Assembly (NCBI RefSeq): GCF_003095375.1
Contig: NZ_QEHR01000008.1
Span: 62,001 to 126,000 of the forward strand
DNA length: 64,000 nt
Source of the DNA: Marixanthomonas spongiae
GTDB taxonomy: Bacteria; Bacteroidota; Bacteroidia; Flavobacteriales; Flavobacteriaceae
Reading direction: 5' to 3'
Shown: piece by piece, positions 1-8,842 of the stretch
How the letters are laid out: each line of letters opens with the position of its first letter
Numbering within the stretch: position 1 is the stretch's first letter
The notes under the pieces: generated by a model
What the model saw: the letters and a program-made list of their open reading frames with translations, nothing else
What the model was told of the DNA's origin: nothing
The model's database searches: none
Translations under genes and position numbers: made by a program

Positions 1-936
1 ATTGCTTACAATGCCGAAAGCAAAGTGGTGGAAAGTATGCGTCCCAACGGTGTTTTGTTGGCGCAGGTTACCCCACAGGGCGGACGTATTTCGGGCACTT
101 CGTCCATTGTGCAACTCGACGCTTGGAACTGGGAAGACGCCGCCGTAAAAGTGGATGATGGCATCCATATGAACTGGCCAAACAGTTTTAAACGCGGCCG
201 TTGGTGGCTAGGCGAAGACCGTGGGTACAAACCCAATAAAAATTACGAAAAGGACCTTGATGAAATTCGTTCTTTTTTGGTAAATGCCAAAGCGTATAAA
301 AATACCAAAGAACAACCTAAAAATGAAGCCTTCAAAGCCATGAAAGGGCTGTTCGATGGTTCAAAAACATTGTTCATCAATGCCAATGGTGAAAAGGAAA
401 TGATCGATGCCATTACCACCGCCAAAGAACATGGTGTTAAAAACGTGGTTATCGTTGGCGGTTACGAAGCCCATAAAATCGCTGCATTTTTAAAGAAAAA
501 CGATATTTCGGTTTTAATACGGCGCGTGCACAGCCTTCCGCAACGGGAAGACGATGCTTACGACTTACCGTACAGCTTGCCAAAATTATTGACCGATGCC
601 GGCGTACTGGTCGGGTTGCAGGCCAACGGAAGAATGGAACGTATGAACACCCGAAACATGCCTTTTTATGCCGGTCATTTGGTAAGCCAAGGCATGGACA
701 AAGAAAAGGCCTTGCAATTGATTACGGGGAACACGGCAAAAATTTTAGGCATCGATGATTCGTACGGCACTTTGGAAAAAGGGAAAAGTGCCACGCTTTT
801 TATTTCGGAAGGCGATGCTTTGGATATGCGCACCAATATCTTAACACACGTTTTTATAGACGGCCGGGATGTGTCGCTGGAAACCCACCAAACCGAACTG
901 TGGAAACGGTATATGGGGAAGTATGAGGGGAAATAG
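1..936 (+). CDS. Amidohydrolase family protein, C-terminal part (5' end outside window)
   Basis: The reading frame is open from base 1, so the gene starts upstream and only about 311 C-terminal residues are visible; the GTG at 25 is internal. The segment with VTPQGGRISGTSS followed by GNTAKILGIDDSYGTLEKGK is typical of imidazolonepropionase-like metal-dependent amidohydrolases, where the last part is the return of the small beta-sandwich domain after the TIM barrel. The metal-binding HxH near the true N-terminus lies outside the window, so the substrate cannot be judged; Bacteroidota often carry such exported amidohydrolases in pairs. Family call is firm, function open. Confidence 0.8.
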   Translation: MAYNAESKVVESMRPNGVLLAQVTPQGGRISGTSSIVQLDAWNWEDAAVKVDDGIHMNWPNSFKRGRWWLGEDRGYKPNKNYEKDLDEIRSFLVNAKAYKNTKEQPKNEAFKAMKGLFDGSKTLFINANGEKEMIDAITTAKEHGVKNVVIVGGYEAHKIAAFLKKNDISVLIRRVHSLPQREDDAYDLPYSLPKLLTDAGVLVGLQANGRMERMNTRNMPFYAGHLVSQGMDKEKALQLITGNTAKILGIDDSYGTLEKGKSATLFISEGDALDMRTNILTHVFIDGRDVSLETHQTELWKRYMGKYEGK

Positions 937-1230
937 ATATTAGATATGAGACTTGAGACATATGACGTGTGATGCTGAGGTGTGGCCGAAGTCTCTCTTA
1001 TAGATATCCGGATTTTTGATTATAAATGCTGGTAGCTCATCAGTCAATGTTCGACCCTTTTAAAGTTTTAAACCATATCAGTTCAAGTAAATTTCTAAAA
1101 GAAATTTGTATCGAGAACTATATGTACAATTAAAAATCTATATTTCAAAAAGACAGTTCTTTCCCAACTTTCCACACCAAACAATATAATCGTCCGTAAA
1201 AAGTTATATTTTTACTGAAAATTATCGTTA
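937..1230. other. Intergenic, low-complexity start
   Basis: No gene is supported here. The first 40 bases hold a degenerate run of the type TAGATATGAGACTTGAGAC, a simple intergenic sequence also seen at 52193-52240 and 38253-38275. No clear terminator or promoter is recognised. Confidence 0.4.
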
Positions 1231-2775
1231 ATGAAGTATGTTTATGGATTGGCAATACTTGCTTGCCTCGTTTTATGGAGTTCCTGCCGAAATGATTTTG
1301 AAAGTGTCCCCAGCACCGGAAACCTTGAATTTTCAAAAGACACGGTCTATCTGGACACCGTTTTCAGCAATATTGGCTCCAGCACGTATAACTTGAAAGT
1401 GTATAACCGAAGCGATGAGGACATTAACATCCCTTCCATTCAACTGGCCAATGGCGAAACGTCCAACTACCGTTTAAATGTGGACGGCATTCCTGGAAAA
1501 TCATTTCAGGATATACAGGTAATGGCCGAAGACAGTATTTTCATCTTCATTGAAACCACTGCCGATATCACCACCCTACCCACCGATGAGACCACCTTTT
1601 TATATACCGACCAAATTCAATTTGACACCGGCGGCAACCAACAGAACGTAGAACTGGTTACCTTGGTGCAAGATGCGGTATTCCTGTTTCCTGAGCAACT
1701 GGGCGACGGCATTGTGGAAACTTTAAATTTGGGCACCGACAACGACGGCAACGATATTTTAATTGAAGGTTTTTTCTTGGATGATAACGAACTCACCTTT
1801 ACCAACGAAAAACCGTATGTAATTTATGGTTATGCGGCGGTCCCACCGCAAAAAACATTGCAATTGGAAGCCGGGGCACGCGTTCATTTTCACGCCAACA
1901 GCGGGATTTTAGTCGCCAACACGGGCTCCATAAAAGCAAACGGTGCACCAAGCAATGATCCCGAATTGCTGGAAAACGAAATCATTTTTGAAGGTGACCG
2001 CTTAGAACCAGAATTTGCCGATGTGCCTGGGCAATGGGGCGCCATTTGGATGACTTCTGGAAGTACCGATAATGAATTCAGCTATACCACCATAAAAAAT
2101 GGAACCGTTGGCCTGTTGATGGACAATAACGATGGCGATAGAACCCTTACGCTGAAAAACGTACAGATTTACAACAGTGCCAATACGGGTTTGCTGGCAC
2201 GCACCGGAAATGTATATGGCGAAAATGTAGTAATCAACAACAGTGGCCAGGCCTCTTTAGCAGCCTCGCTTGGTGGCACGTATGAGTTTAACCATTGTAC
2301 CTTCGCCAATTACTGGAACAATAGTTTCCGAACCTTTCCCAGCGTATTGATCGATAACTATTTTGAAACCGAAACGGGGGCCGAAGCGTATGATCTTGAT
2401 ATTTCCTTTACCAACTGTATTGTCTATGGAAATGAGTCCCGTGAAATTGCCTTGCTTAAAGACGATGGCGGGACGTTTAACTTCAATTTCAGCAACAGCT
2501 TGATTCGGTTTGAAGACCCGAACGGTGAGTTTGATGACAACCCGTTATACGATTTTACAAATACAGCACTTTATACCAACTCGGTATTCAATGAAGATCC
2601 CGTTTTTCAGGATACAGAATTAAATAATTTTAATATTGAAACCGGAACCTCAGCTGCTGATGGTATTGGAAAACCGGGTGTGCCTCCTAATGTCGATTTA
2701 AACGGTGCTCAAAGAGATGTGGAAAACCCGGATGCTGGAGCTTATGAAAGCATTATTTTTCCGGAGGAGAGATAA
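1231..2775 (+). CDS. Outer-membrane-type lipoprotein with right-handed beta-helix region
   Basis: A signal peptide ends in a lipobox (LWSSC, Cys19), so the 514-residue protein should be a lipoprotein. Residues about 25-160 look like a beta-sandwich adaptor (NLKVYNRSDEDINIPSIQL), and residues about 200-480 repeat short N- and G-rich turns (NSGILVANTG, NGTVGLLMDNND) typical of parallel beta-helix/pectate-lyase-like folds. No catalytic motif can be named. The gene stands alone; a decayed partial copy of its 3' end follows at 2977-3148. Conserved hypothetical in flavobacteria; role unknown, perhaps polysaccharide binding. Confidence 0.75.
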   Translation: MKYVYGLAILACLVLWSSCRNDFESVPSTGNLEFSKDTVYLDTVFSNIGSSTYNLKVYNRSDEDINIPSIQLANGETSNYRLNVDGIPGKSFQDIQVMAEDSIFIFIETTADITTLPTDETTFLYTDQIQFDTGGNQQNVELVTLVQDAVFLFPEQLGDGIVETLNLGTDNDGNDILIEGFFLDDNELTFTNEKPYVIYGYAAVPPQKTLQLEAGARVHFHANSGILVANTGSIKANGAPSNDPELLENEIIFEGDRLEPEFADVPGQWGAIWMTSGSTDNEFSYTTIKNGTVGLLMDNNDGDRTLTLKNVQIYNSANTGLLARTGNVYGENVVINNSGQASLAASLGGTYEFNHCTFANYWNNSFRTFPSVLIDNYFETETGAEAYDLDISFTNCIVYGNESREIALLKDDGGTFNFNFSNSLIRFEDPNGEFDDNPLYDFTNTALYTNSVFNEDPVFQDTELNNFNIETGTSAADGIGKPGVPPNVDLNGAQRDVENPDAGAYESIIFPEER

Positions 2776-2957
2776 TTATGTTTTGTCATTCCGAAGGAGG
2801 AAAGGCCGGGGAATCACAACTGAGTGAAAAGCTAAAGTACCAGTAGAAACGTACAAACCTTCAAGTAGTTCTTAAAATCAAGACATATAGTCTTTGTTTG
2901 TTTTTTCCGTCAACGATCTACCATTTTATAACCCGGGTTAATTAGTTACAAAAATAT

Positions 2958-2980
2958 GTGTTGGTGGAAAACACCAACAC
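2958..2980. repeat. Perfect 9-bp hairpin
   Basis: GTGTTGGTG at 2958-2966 and CACCAACAC at 2972-2980 pair perfectly around a GAAAA loop. It lies just before the decayed gene copy. No T-run follows, so it is not a standard terminator. Confidence 0.5.
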
Positions 2981-3148
2981 TGGCAAAAACAATTTTAATA
3001 TTGAAGCCGGAAATTCAGTAATTGTTGAAATTGGAAAAGGTGGTGTTGGGCCAGAAAAGAATTAAACGGTAACGACAGGCTTTCCCCTTCAAACACAAAC
3101 CTAGATGCTGGAGCCTATGAAAGAACTGTTTTTCCTGAGGAAGAATAA
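2977..3148 (+). pseudogene. Decayed partial copy of the 3' end of the 1231-2775 lipoprotein gene
   Basis: In one frame the segment encodes NNFNIEAGNSV and then, after a stop and frame loss, NLDAGAYERTVFPEEE and a stop; the intact gene ends NNFNIETGTSA ... NPDAGAYESIIFPEER. The shared order and the shared final residues show that this is a copy of about 150 bp of the upstream gene's end, interrupted by a stop near 3062 and a frame shift. It is either a remnant of a tandem paralogue or a duplicated tail. It has no start and is not expected to be made. Confidence 0.75.
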
Positions 3149-3167
3149 AGCAGTAAAAATTTCCCAT

Positions 3168-3197
3168 AAAAAAAGCCGCCCAAAATAGAGCGGCTTT
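3168..3197 (-). terminator. Rho-independent terminator of cspA
   Basis: Read on the minus strand, AAAGCCGC (3197-3190) pairs with GCGGCTTT (3179-3172) and is followed by a run of seven T. It sits 25 bases after the cspA stop. Confidence 0.85.
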
Positions 3198-3221
3198 CTG
3201 TGATCTAAAAAATGAATTTAT

Positions 3222-3413
3222 TTATAGTACTCTTACGTTTACTGCGTTCAATCCTTTTCTACCTTCTTTTAAGTCAAATTCCACTTCGTCGTCTTCACGG
3301 ATTTCGTCGATTAGACCTGTTGCGTGTACGAAATGTTCTTTGTTTGTTCCTTCTTCAGTGATAAATCCAAATCCTTTAGATTCGTTGAAGAATTTTACTG
3401 TGCCTTTTTGCAT
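3222..3413 (-). CDS. cspA: Cold shock protein, CspA family
   Basis: A 63-residue single cold-shock domain that binds single-stranded RNA or DNA and melts mRNA structure at low temperature or as a growth-phase chaperone. RNP1 is KGFGFIT (residues 13-19) and RNP2 is HFVHAT (27-32). Length is at the short end for the family (65-70). It is a single-gene unit with its own terminator at 3168-3197 and an A+T-rich 5' region at 3414-3540. Confidence 0.93.
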   Translation of the reverse strand: MQKGTVKFFNESKGFGFITEEGTNKEHFVHATGLIDEIREDDEVEFDLKEGRKGLNAVNVRVL

Positions 3414-3541
3414 TGTAATAAATATAATTAATTAATAAAGTGCGAATGTACTGCTATAATTTTTATAAATGGGCATTTTAACAAATTATATTTCAATTAT
3501 TTACATGTCCCCTTAAAATCAAGGCTTACAGAAGATAAAAA

Positions 3542-4066
3542 TTATTGCTTCTTCAACCACTTTAACCGTAAGCTGGCATTCTTTTCTTCAACCGGTTTTA
3601 TAATGAGCGTATCGCCGCTAAAAGAAAACCGCCGTTGTACTGTTTTTCCCCATTCGCCGGGGTTGGAATGTGAGAGTCGCGTATGCTCTACAATGCTTTT
3701 ATGAGTGAGTATTTTGTAATCACCTATATAAACATAGGAACCTGTTAGGTGTTTTAAAGCTGCTTCGGGAATAGTGTCGGTAAAATTGGGAAAACGTAAA
3801 TCGGTTTTTTCATAATCCTTTTTCAGTAAATGCAATGCCATACTTTTATTGCCGTCGTACAACAAATAGCCTTGCATGCCATTGCGCCACTCGTGCCAAT
3901 TGCCAAGAGAGTCTTTTTGCTCCATACTTTCAAGTTTCCACAAGCCATGCAATTGGTCTGCTTCGGTTTTTGCCAGCTGCTTTTCTTCACTAATCGTTGT
4001 TTTATCCTTGCAAGATTGCACCAATACAATTGCAAGAACCGCAATTATCAAGAGGTGTATTTTCAT
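3542..4066 (-). CDS. Lipocalin-like lipoprotein
   Basis: 174 residues; lipobox VQSC with Cys19. After the anchor, LHGLWKLESMEQKDSLGNW and MQGYLLYDGNKSMALHL match the opening strands of the lipocalin-like family seen in Bacteroidota (GxWxLxS, then a 'G...Y..G.M.' strand). Probably a small beta-barrel facing the periplasm or surface, ligand unknown. It follows glyA by 28 bases on the same strand and may be co-transcribed, although the functions look unrelated. Confidence 0.7.
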   Translation of the reverse strand: MKIHLLIIAVLAIVLVQSCKDKTTISEEKQLAKTEADQLHGLWKLESMEQKDSLGNWHEWRNGMQGYLLYDGNKSMALHLLKKDYEKTDLRFPNFTDTIPEAALKHLTGSYVYIGDYKILTHKSIVEHTRLSHSNPGEWGKTVQRRFSFSGDTLIIKPVEEKNASLRLKWLKKQ

Positions 4067-4094
4067 AAAACTATATGCGTTTTAAAATTTAAAA

Positions 4095-5369
4095 TCAATT
4101 TTTAAACAAAGGACGCCCCTCCATCAAATCGTTTACTTTTTTTGAAACTTGCTTCAGAATGGTTTCATCCTCAAAATTGGTTATAACCTCATCCATCAGC
4201 TCAACAATGGTGGGCATATCATCTTCAACCAAGCCTCTGGTAGTGATAGCCGGCGTTCCAACACGAATGCCGCTGGTTACAAAAGGCGATTTATCGTCAA
4301 AAGGCACCATATTTTTATTCACGGTAATATGGGCTTTGTTCAAAGCTTCTTCGGCGTCTTTACCTGAAATATCTTTGTTCCGAAGATCTATCAACATCAT
4401 ATGGTTGTCCGTCCCGCCACTGATAATGTTATACCCTTTATCTACAAAGGCCTGCGCCATCACGGCGGCATTCTTTTTTACTTGCACCATATAATGCAAA
4501 AAGTCGTCGGTCAAGGCTTCACCAAAGGCTACTGCTTTTGCCGCAATGATGTGTTCTAAAGGACCGCCTTGGTTTCCGGGGAAAATCCCACTGTTCAATA
4601 AGGTGGACATTTTTTTAAGCTTGCCGCTTTTCAATTTTTGACCGAAAGGGTTTTCAAAGTCTTTTCCCATCAAGATCATACCGCCACGAGGGCCGCGCAA
4701 GGTTTTATGGGTAGTAGTCGTACAGATATGGCAATGTGGCACGGGATCGCTAATAATGCCTTTGGCGATCAAACCCGCTGGATGTGCCATATCGGCCACC
4801 AAGATTGCATCAACTTTATCAGCTATTTCACGGAAGCGTTTGTAATCAATTTCCCGTGAATAGGCTGAAGCCCCGGCGATGATCATTTTTGGTTTTTCGG
4901 CAACGGCAATTTTCTCCACTTCGTCATAATCGATCAAGCCGGTTTCTTTGTCCACGCCATAAAAAACCGGGTTGTAGAGTTTTCCTGAAAAATTCACCGG
5001 ACTACCGTGGGTTAAATGGCCTCCGTGGGAAAGATCGAAGCCCAAAAACGTATCGCCAGGGTTCATACAGGTAGCGAAAACTGCTGTATTGGCCTGCGAA
5101 CCACTGTGTGGTTGTACATTTACGTACTCGGCATTAAAAAGCGTTTTGGCTCTATCGATTGCCAATTGTTCTACTTTATCGACCACTTCACACCCGCCGT
5201 AATAGCGCTTTCCGGGATAGCCCTCGGCATATTTATTGGTTAAGATAGAACCTGCTGCCTCCAGCACTTGATCGCTCACAAAGTTTTCGGAAGCGATGAG
5301 CTCCAATCCATTTAATTGCCGTTGTTTTTCGGCTTTTATCAAATCGAAAATGTCATTGTCTCTTGTCAT
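4095..5369 (-). CDS. glyA: Serine hydroxymethyltransferase
   Basis: 424 residues, full length for the bacterial enzyme. It interconverts serine plus tetrahydrofolate with glycine plus 5,10-methylene-tetrahydrofolate in the cytoplasm, the main one-carbon source. Visible motifs: substrate region [10 protein letters not shown] (21-30), PLP-site segment [14 protein letters not shown] with the Schiff-base Lys222, and [10 protein letters not shown] (191-200) with the PLP-pyridine Asp. The lipocalin-like gene follows downstream at 28 bases. Confidence 0.97.
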   Translation of the reverse strand: MTRDNDIFDLIKAEKQRQLNGLELIASENFVSDQVLEAAGSILTNKYAEGYPGKRYYGGCEVVDKVEQLAIDRAKTLFNAEYVNVQPHSGSQANTAVFATCMNPGDTFLGFDLSHGGHLTHGSPVNFSGKLYNPVFYGVDKETGLIDYDEVEKIAVAEKPKMIIAGASAYSREIDYKRFREIADKVDAILVADMAHPAGLIAKGIISDPVPHCHICTTTTHKTLRGPRGGMILMGKDFENPFGQKLKSGKLKKMSTLLNSGIFPGNQGGPLEHIIAAKAVAFGEALTDDFLHYMVQVKKNAAVMAQAFVDKGYNIISGGTDNHMMLIDLRNKDISGKDAEEALNKAHITVNKNMVPFDDKSPFVTSGIRVGTPAITTRGLVEDDMPTIVELMDEVITNFEDETILKQVSKKVNDLMEGRPLFKN

Positions 5370-5504
5370 AATTTTATCTTTATAGGTAACCCTTGTTTTC
5401 CAGTATCTACAAACCCAATTAAACTAAGGAATTTGATTGGTTGTGTATGTTTCCGTTAAGGAAATTATAAAATACCACATACCAAGGGCAAAAATACAAA
5501 ATGG

Positions 5505-5536
5505 TTGTGGTTAGTCCTTCAGAAATTATATATTTG
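5505..5536 (+). promoter_or_regulatory. Bacteroidota-type promoter of the fumarylacetoacetase gene
   Basis: TTG at 5505-5507, a 21-nt spacer, and TATATTTG at 5529-5536 fit the TTG/TAnnTTTG pattern used by the Bacteroidota primary sigma factor. Transcription would start near 5543, downstream of the ATG at 5501, which therefore cannot be the start; the ATG at 5570 can. Confidence 0.6.
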
Positions 5537-5569
5537 ATACACCTTTTTACAAACTACAAAAAAACGAAT

Positions 5570-6853
5570 ATGCCGCTACAAGCAAACGATCCATCCCACA
5601 CCTCTTGGCTGGAAGTTCCTGAAAACAGTGATTTCCCCATACAGAATATCCCCTTTGGTGTCTTTTTGACCCGTGACGACGTAATTACCATTGGCACGCG
5701 TATAGGCGATACCGCAATAGATTTAGGCGCATTGCACCAATTGGGCTACTTTAAGGGAATTGACCTGACCGACGATATTTTCCTACAAGACACCTTAAAC
5801 GATTTTATAGCCGATGGCCGAAAAACGTGGCGATTGGTGCGAAACCGTATTTCTGAAATTTTCCGTGAAGGAAGCCATACCGAACTGCGCGATAACGAGA
5901 AGCACAGGGAACAAGTGTTGTTCAGCCTTGATGAAATTGAAATGCAATTGCCCGTCGATGTAGGCGATTATACCGATTTTTATGCCAGCAAAGAACACGC
6001 GACCAATGTAGGTACATTATTCCGTGGTCCTGAAAATGCGTTGATGCCCAACTGGCTGCGCATCCCAATTGGCTATCACGGTAGGAGCTCGTCTATCATT
6101 CCATCGGGAACCCCAATAAAAAGACCGATTGGTCAACAAAAACCAGGAGACGATGGTGTTCCAGGCTTTGGCCCTTCAAAATTAGTGGATTTTGAATTGG
6201 AAATGGCGTTTATCACCACCGCTGCGAATGATTTGGGAAAACGCATCTCGGTTGAAGATGCTGAGGAATATATCTTTGGCCTCGTGCTGTTTAACGACTG
6301 GAGCGCCCGTGACATTCAAGCTTGGGAATATGTGCCCCTTGGCCCGTTTTTAGGAAAAAGCTTTGCATCGACCATTTCCCCTTGGATTGTAACACTTGAT
6401 GCTTTGGAAGGATTCCGCACCGATGGCCCCAATCAAGATCCAGAACCACTGCCCTACTTAAAACAAGACGGCAAAAAGAATTTCGACATCCATTTGCAAG
6501 CAGTGATTCAGCCCGAAGGAGGCGAAGAAAATGTTGTGGCCAACAGCAACTTTAAATATATGTACTGGTCTATGTCGCAACAACTGGCCCACCACACCAT
6601 TAACGGTTGCAACGTGCGAAGCGGCGATATGATGGGCAGCGGAACCATCTCTGGCCCTACTAAAGACAGCTACGGCTCTATGCTAGAATTGACTTGGAAA
6701 GGTCAAAATCCACTAAAGTTAAACGATGGTAGTGAGCGGAAGTTTATAAACGATAACGACACGGTAATTCTTCGGGGTTTCTGCGAAAATGACAAGGTTA
6801 GAATAGGCTTTGGCGATTGCAGCGGAAAAATACTTCCGGCCGATCCATTTTAA
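5570..6853 (+). CDS. fahA: Fumarylacetoacetase
   Basis: 427 residues, matching the family's 420 or so. It hydrolyses 4-fumarylacetoacetate to fumarate and acetoacetate, the last step of tyrosine/phenylalanine breakdown. The N-terminal SH3-like domain is followed by the catalytic beta-roll with YTDFYASKEHATNVG, GYHGRSSSI, VDFELEMAF and FNDWSARDIQAWEY, which carry the metal ligands and catalytic His. Start chosen at MPLQAND because a promoter lies upstream (5505-5536) and the longer reading has no homologous character. No other tyrosine-catabolic gene is adjacent. Confidence 0.96.
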   Translation: MPLQANDPSHTSWLEVPENSDFPIQNIPFGVFLTRDDVITIGTRIGDTAIDLGALHQLGYFKGIDLTDDIFLQDTLNDFIADGRKTWRLVRNRISEIFREGSHTELRDNEKHREQVLFSLDEIEMQLPVDVGDYTDFYASKEHATNVGTLFRGPENALMPNWLRIPIGYHGRSSSIIPSGTPIKRPIGQQKPGDDGVPGFGPSKLVDFELEMAFITTAANDLGKRISVEDAEEYIFGLVLFNDWSARDIQAWEYVPLGPFLGKSFASTISPWIVTLDALEGFRTDGPNQDPEPLPYLKQDGKKNFDIHLQAVIQPEGGEENVVANSNFKYMYWSMSQQLAHHTINGCNVRSGDMMGSGTISGPTKDSYGSMLELTWKGQNPLKLNDGSERKFINDNDTVILRGFCENDKVRIGFGDCSGKILPADPF

Positions 6854-6903
6854 AGTTTGGCATTACAATTGTATTTTAGCTCTCATAACCAAATTAAAAA
6901 ATT

Positions 6904-8082
6904 ATGAGAGCTTTTTTATTTTCCATAGTTGCGCTACTGGTTTTTTCGTCTTGTAGCAGTGTGAAACGAAACCAAAAATTTATAGCTGAAGGCGATTACG
7001 ACCGTGCCATTGACCTTGCGGTAAAAAAACTTCAGAAAGACAAGCACGCCGATAAAAACGACGAACACATCATTCTCTTGGAAGAAGCCTATGAAAAAGC
7101 GGTTTCAGAAGACACCAAGCGCATCAATTTCCTGAAAAAAAGCAACGAATCCAATAAATCACAAAAAATCTATTTTCTGTACAAAAGACTGGAGGATCGC
7201 CAATTTCAAATACGGCCGTTGCTTCCTTTATATAGCAAAACCTTGGGCAGAAACGCCAATTTTAAATTCAAAGACTACAGCAACGAGATTATTGCCGCCA
7301 AGCAAAACTACGTGGCAGACCTTTATACTGACGCCATACGTTTAAAGAACAGGAACACCATTGAAAATTATAGAAATTCTTATTACGTTCTTTGTGACAT
7401 TCACGACTTGCAGCCCAATTATAAAAACGTAAACACCCTCTTGGACGAAACGCGTTTTTTGGGCACTGACTTTGTTTTAGTATCCTTGAACAACCGGACC
7501 AACCAGATCATTCCCCTGCGCTTGGAACAGGAACTGTTGGACTTCAATACCTATGGATTGAACAGTTTTTGGACGGAGTTTCACAGCAAACCTGAAAACG
7601 GGATCGATTATACCCACGCCATCGACCTAAACCTGCGAAACATTGCCATTTCTCCCGAGCGCATTTCAGAAACCGAAGAACGCCGTTCGCAACGCATCAA
7701 AGATGGATGGGAGTATAAAAAAGATAGAAATGGCGATTTCGTTTTAGACCGTGATGGCAATAAAATAAAAGTGGATACGTATAAAAAGGTTTCTGCATTG
7801 TTACAAATCACGGTCCAAGAAAAAGCAGTGCAAGTGGCTGGCGATGTAGTTTATAAGGATTTGTTGAAAAATAGAATCATTAATGATTATCCGTTGGCTT
7901 CAGATTTTGTATTTGAAAACATATTTGCTACGTATCGCGGCGATAAAGAAGCACTCTCGACGGAAGACTGGACGTGGGTGCAGAACCGCTTTGTCCCTTT
8001 TCCGTCCAACGAACAAATGGTTTTTGATGCAGGCGAAGATCTAAAAGTGCGGTTAAAAGAGATTTTAAAAAATAACTTCTAA
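6904..8082 (+). CDS. Hypothetical lipoprotein with TPR-like start
   Basis: 392 residues with lipobox FSSC (Cys17). The opening RNQKFIAEGDYDRAIDLAVKKL has the pattern of one tetratricopeptide-like helical pair, suggesting an envelope scaffold. The rest is charged, with no catalytic motif I recognise; NGDFVLDRDGNKIKVDTYKK resembles a short Asp/Asn-rich turn. It follows fahA by 50 bases but the products look unrelated. Conserved in flavobacteria, function unknown. Confidence 0.65.
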   Translation: MRAFLFSIVALLVFSSCSSVKRNQKFIAEGDYDRAIDLAVKKLQKDKHADKNDEHIILLEEAYEKAVSEDTKRINFLKKSNESNKSQKIYFLYKRLEDRQFQIRPLLPLYSKTLGRNANFKFKDYSNEIIAAKQNYVADLYTDAIRLKNRNTIENYRNSYYVLCDIHDLQPNYKNVNTLLDETRFLGTDFVLVSLNNRTNQIIPLRLEQELLDFNTYGLNSFWTEFHSKPENGIDYTHAIDLNLRNIAISPERISETEERRSQRIKDGWEYKKDRNGDFVLDRDGNKIKVDTYKKVSALLQITVQEKAVQVAGDVVYKDLLKNRIINDYPLASDFVFENIFATYRGDKEALSTEDWTWVQNRFVPFPSNEQMVFDAGEDLKVRLKEILKNNF

Positions 8083-8092
8083 TAAATTCATA

Positions 8093-8491
8093 CTAAGAAA
8101 CCAAGGTTTTTAAATGGTTCGCATCAATCCCCTGGTGCGAATCATGATAAACCACTTTGCCGCCCTTTAAAACAATCAATTGCGGACTTTCGTGGTGCAC
8201 CTTGAAACGGTTGGCAATTTCGGTTGAAATATCCCGGTTTTGTAATAAATCGAGAAAATATAACTTCAACTGGTTTTCATTTAAATCGTATTCTTTTTCA
8301 AACTGTTTCAACACCATCCGGCTAATGCCGCAACGGGTGCTGTGCTTAAATATAGCCACAGCTTGTTTTTTCGATTCTTCTACAATTTCATCCAATTGTT
8401 CCATTTTCGAAAGCATATGCCAAGGTATTTCAACAATTTCTTCCTTTGCTATATCGCGTTCCGATTTTTTAAACATATCCAAAATTCCCAT
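8093..8491 (-). CDS. ytxJ: Bacillithiol-system redox protein YtxJ
   Basis: 132 residues with a thioredoxin-like fold and the single-Cys site STRCGIS near residue 53 (Cys followed by Gly-Ile-Ser), plus the cis-Pro region HESPQLIVLKGG. This pattern matches YtxJ, thought to act as a monothiol bacilliredoxin that removes bacillithiol from proteins. Convergent with the lipoprotein gene, 10 bases between stops. Bacillithiol synthesis genes are not in the window. Confidence 0.85.
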   Translation of the reverse strand: MGILDMFKKSERDIAKEEIVEIPWHMLSKMEQLDEIVEESKKQAVAIFKHSTRCGISRMVLKQFEKEYDLNENQLKLYFLDLLQNRDISTEIANRFKVHHESPQLIVLKGGKVVYHDSHQGIDANHLKTLVS

Positions 8492-8842
8492 ATCTACTGT
8501 TTTTCAACAAAGGTACTATCTATCTAATTGTTTTTTCTGAAATTCTTGCTAAAAGAACAAAATGTTAAACCAGTCATAATGACTGTTAAAACCAAAGCTT
8601 TAGCAGACATTTTGTCTTAATTTTAGTATGGCTTATGTTTTGAATAAGAGTTATGGGATTGCAATACAATTCCGGCGCTTCGATACAATCCCGAAGCGCT
8701 CCGCTTTCGGAATCACTCAGCAACCTTACTCTGTTTATGCTGATTAAAGAGGTGATTGAGTGGTTTTTGTTACAAGTGAAACTTGTAACGAAAAATGTAT
8801 CGAAATCACCACGATAAATTGAAAAAATAAGATAACAATAAT
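8492..8842. other. Intergenic region upstream of clpB
   Basis: 351 bases without a gene. The centre holds two REP-like copies (listed separately). The clpB promoter is presumably within 8740-8842, but no clear TAnnTTTG element could be assigned. Confidence 0.5.
8679..8814. repeat. REP-like intergenic repeat, inverted pair
   Basis: The plus-strand copy starts TTCGATACA (8679) and ends CACTCAGCAACC (8725). The second copy is inverted: GGTGATTGAGTG at 8751 to TATCGAAA near 8814. Its core is a 9-bp hairpin, GTTACAAGT/ACTTGTAAC (8769-8789). The same ends recur at 24265-24410 and 43692-43804. Confidence 0.7.

Noticed and set aside
5501-5569. Upstream start of fumarylacetoacetase
   Set aside because: The promoter elements at 5505-5536 lie downstream of that ATG.
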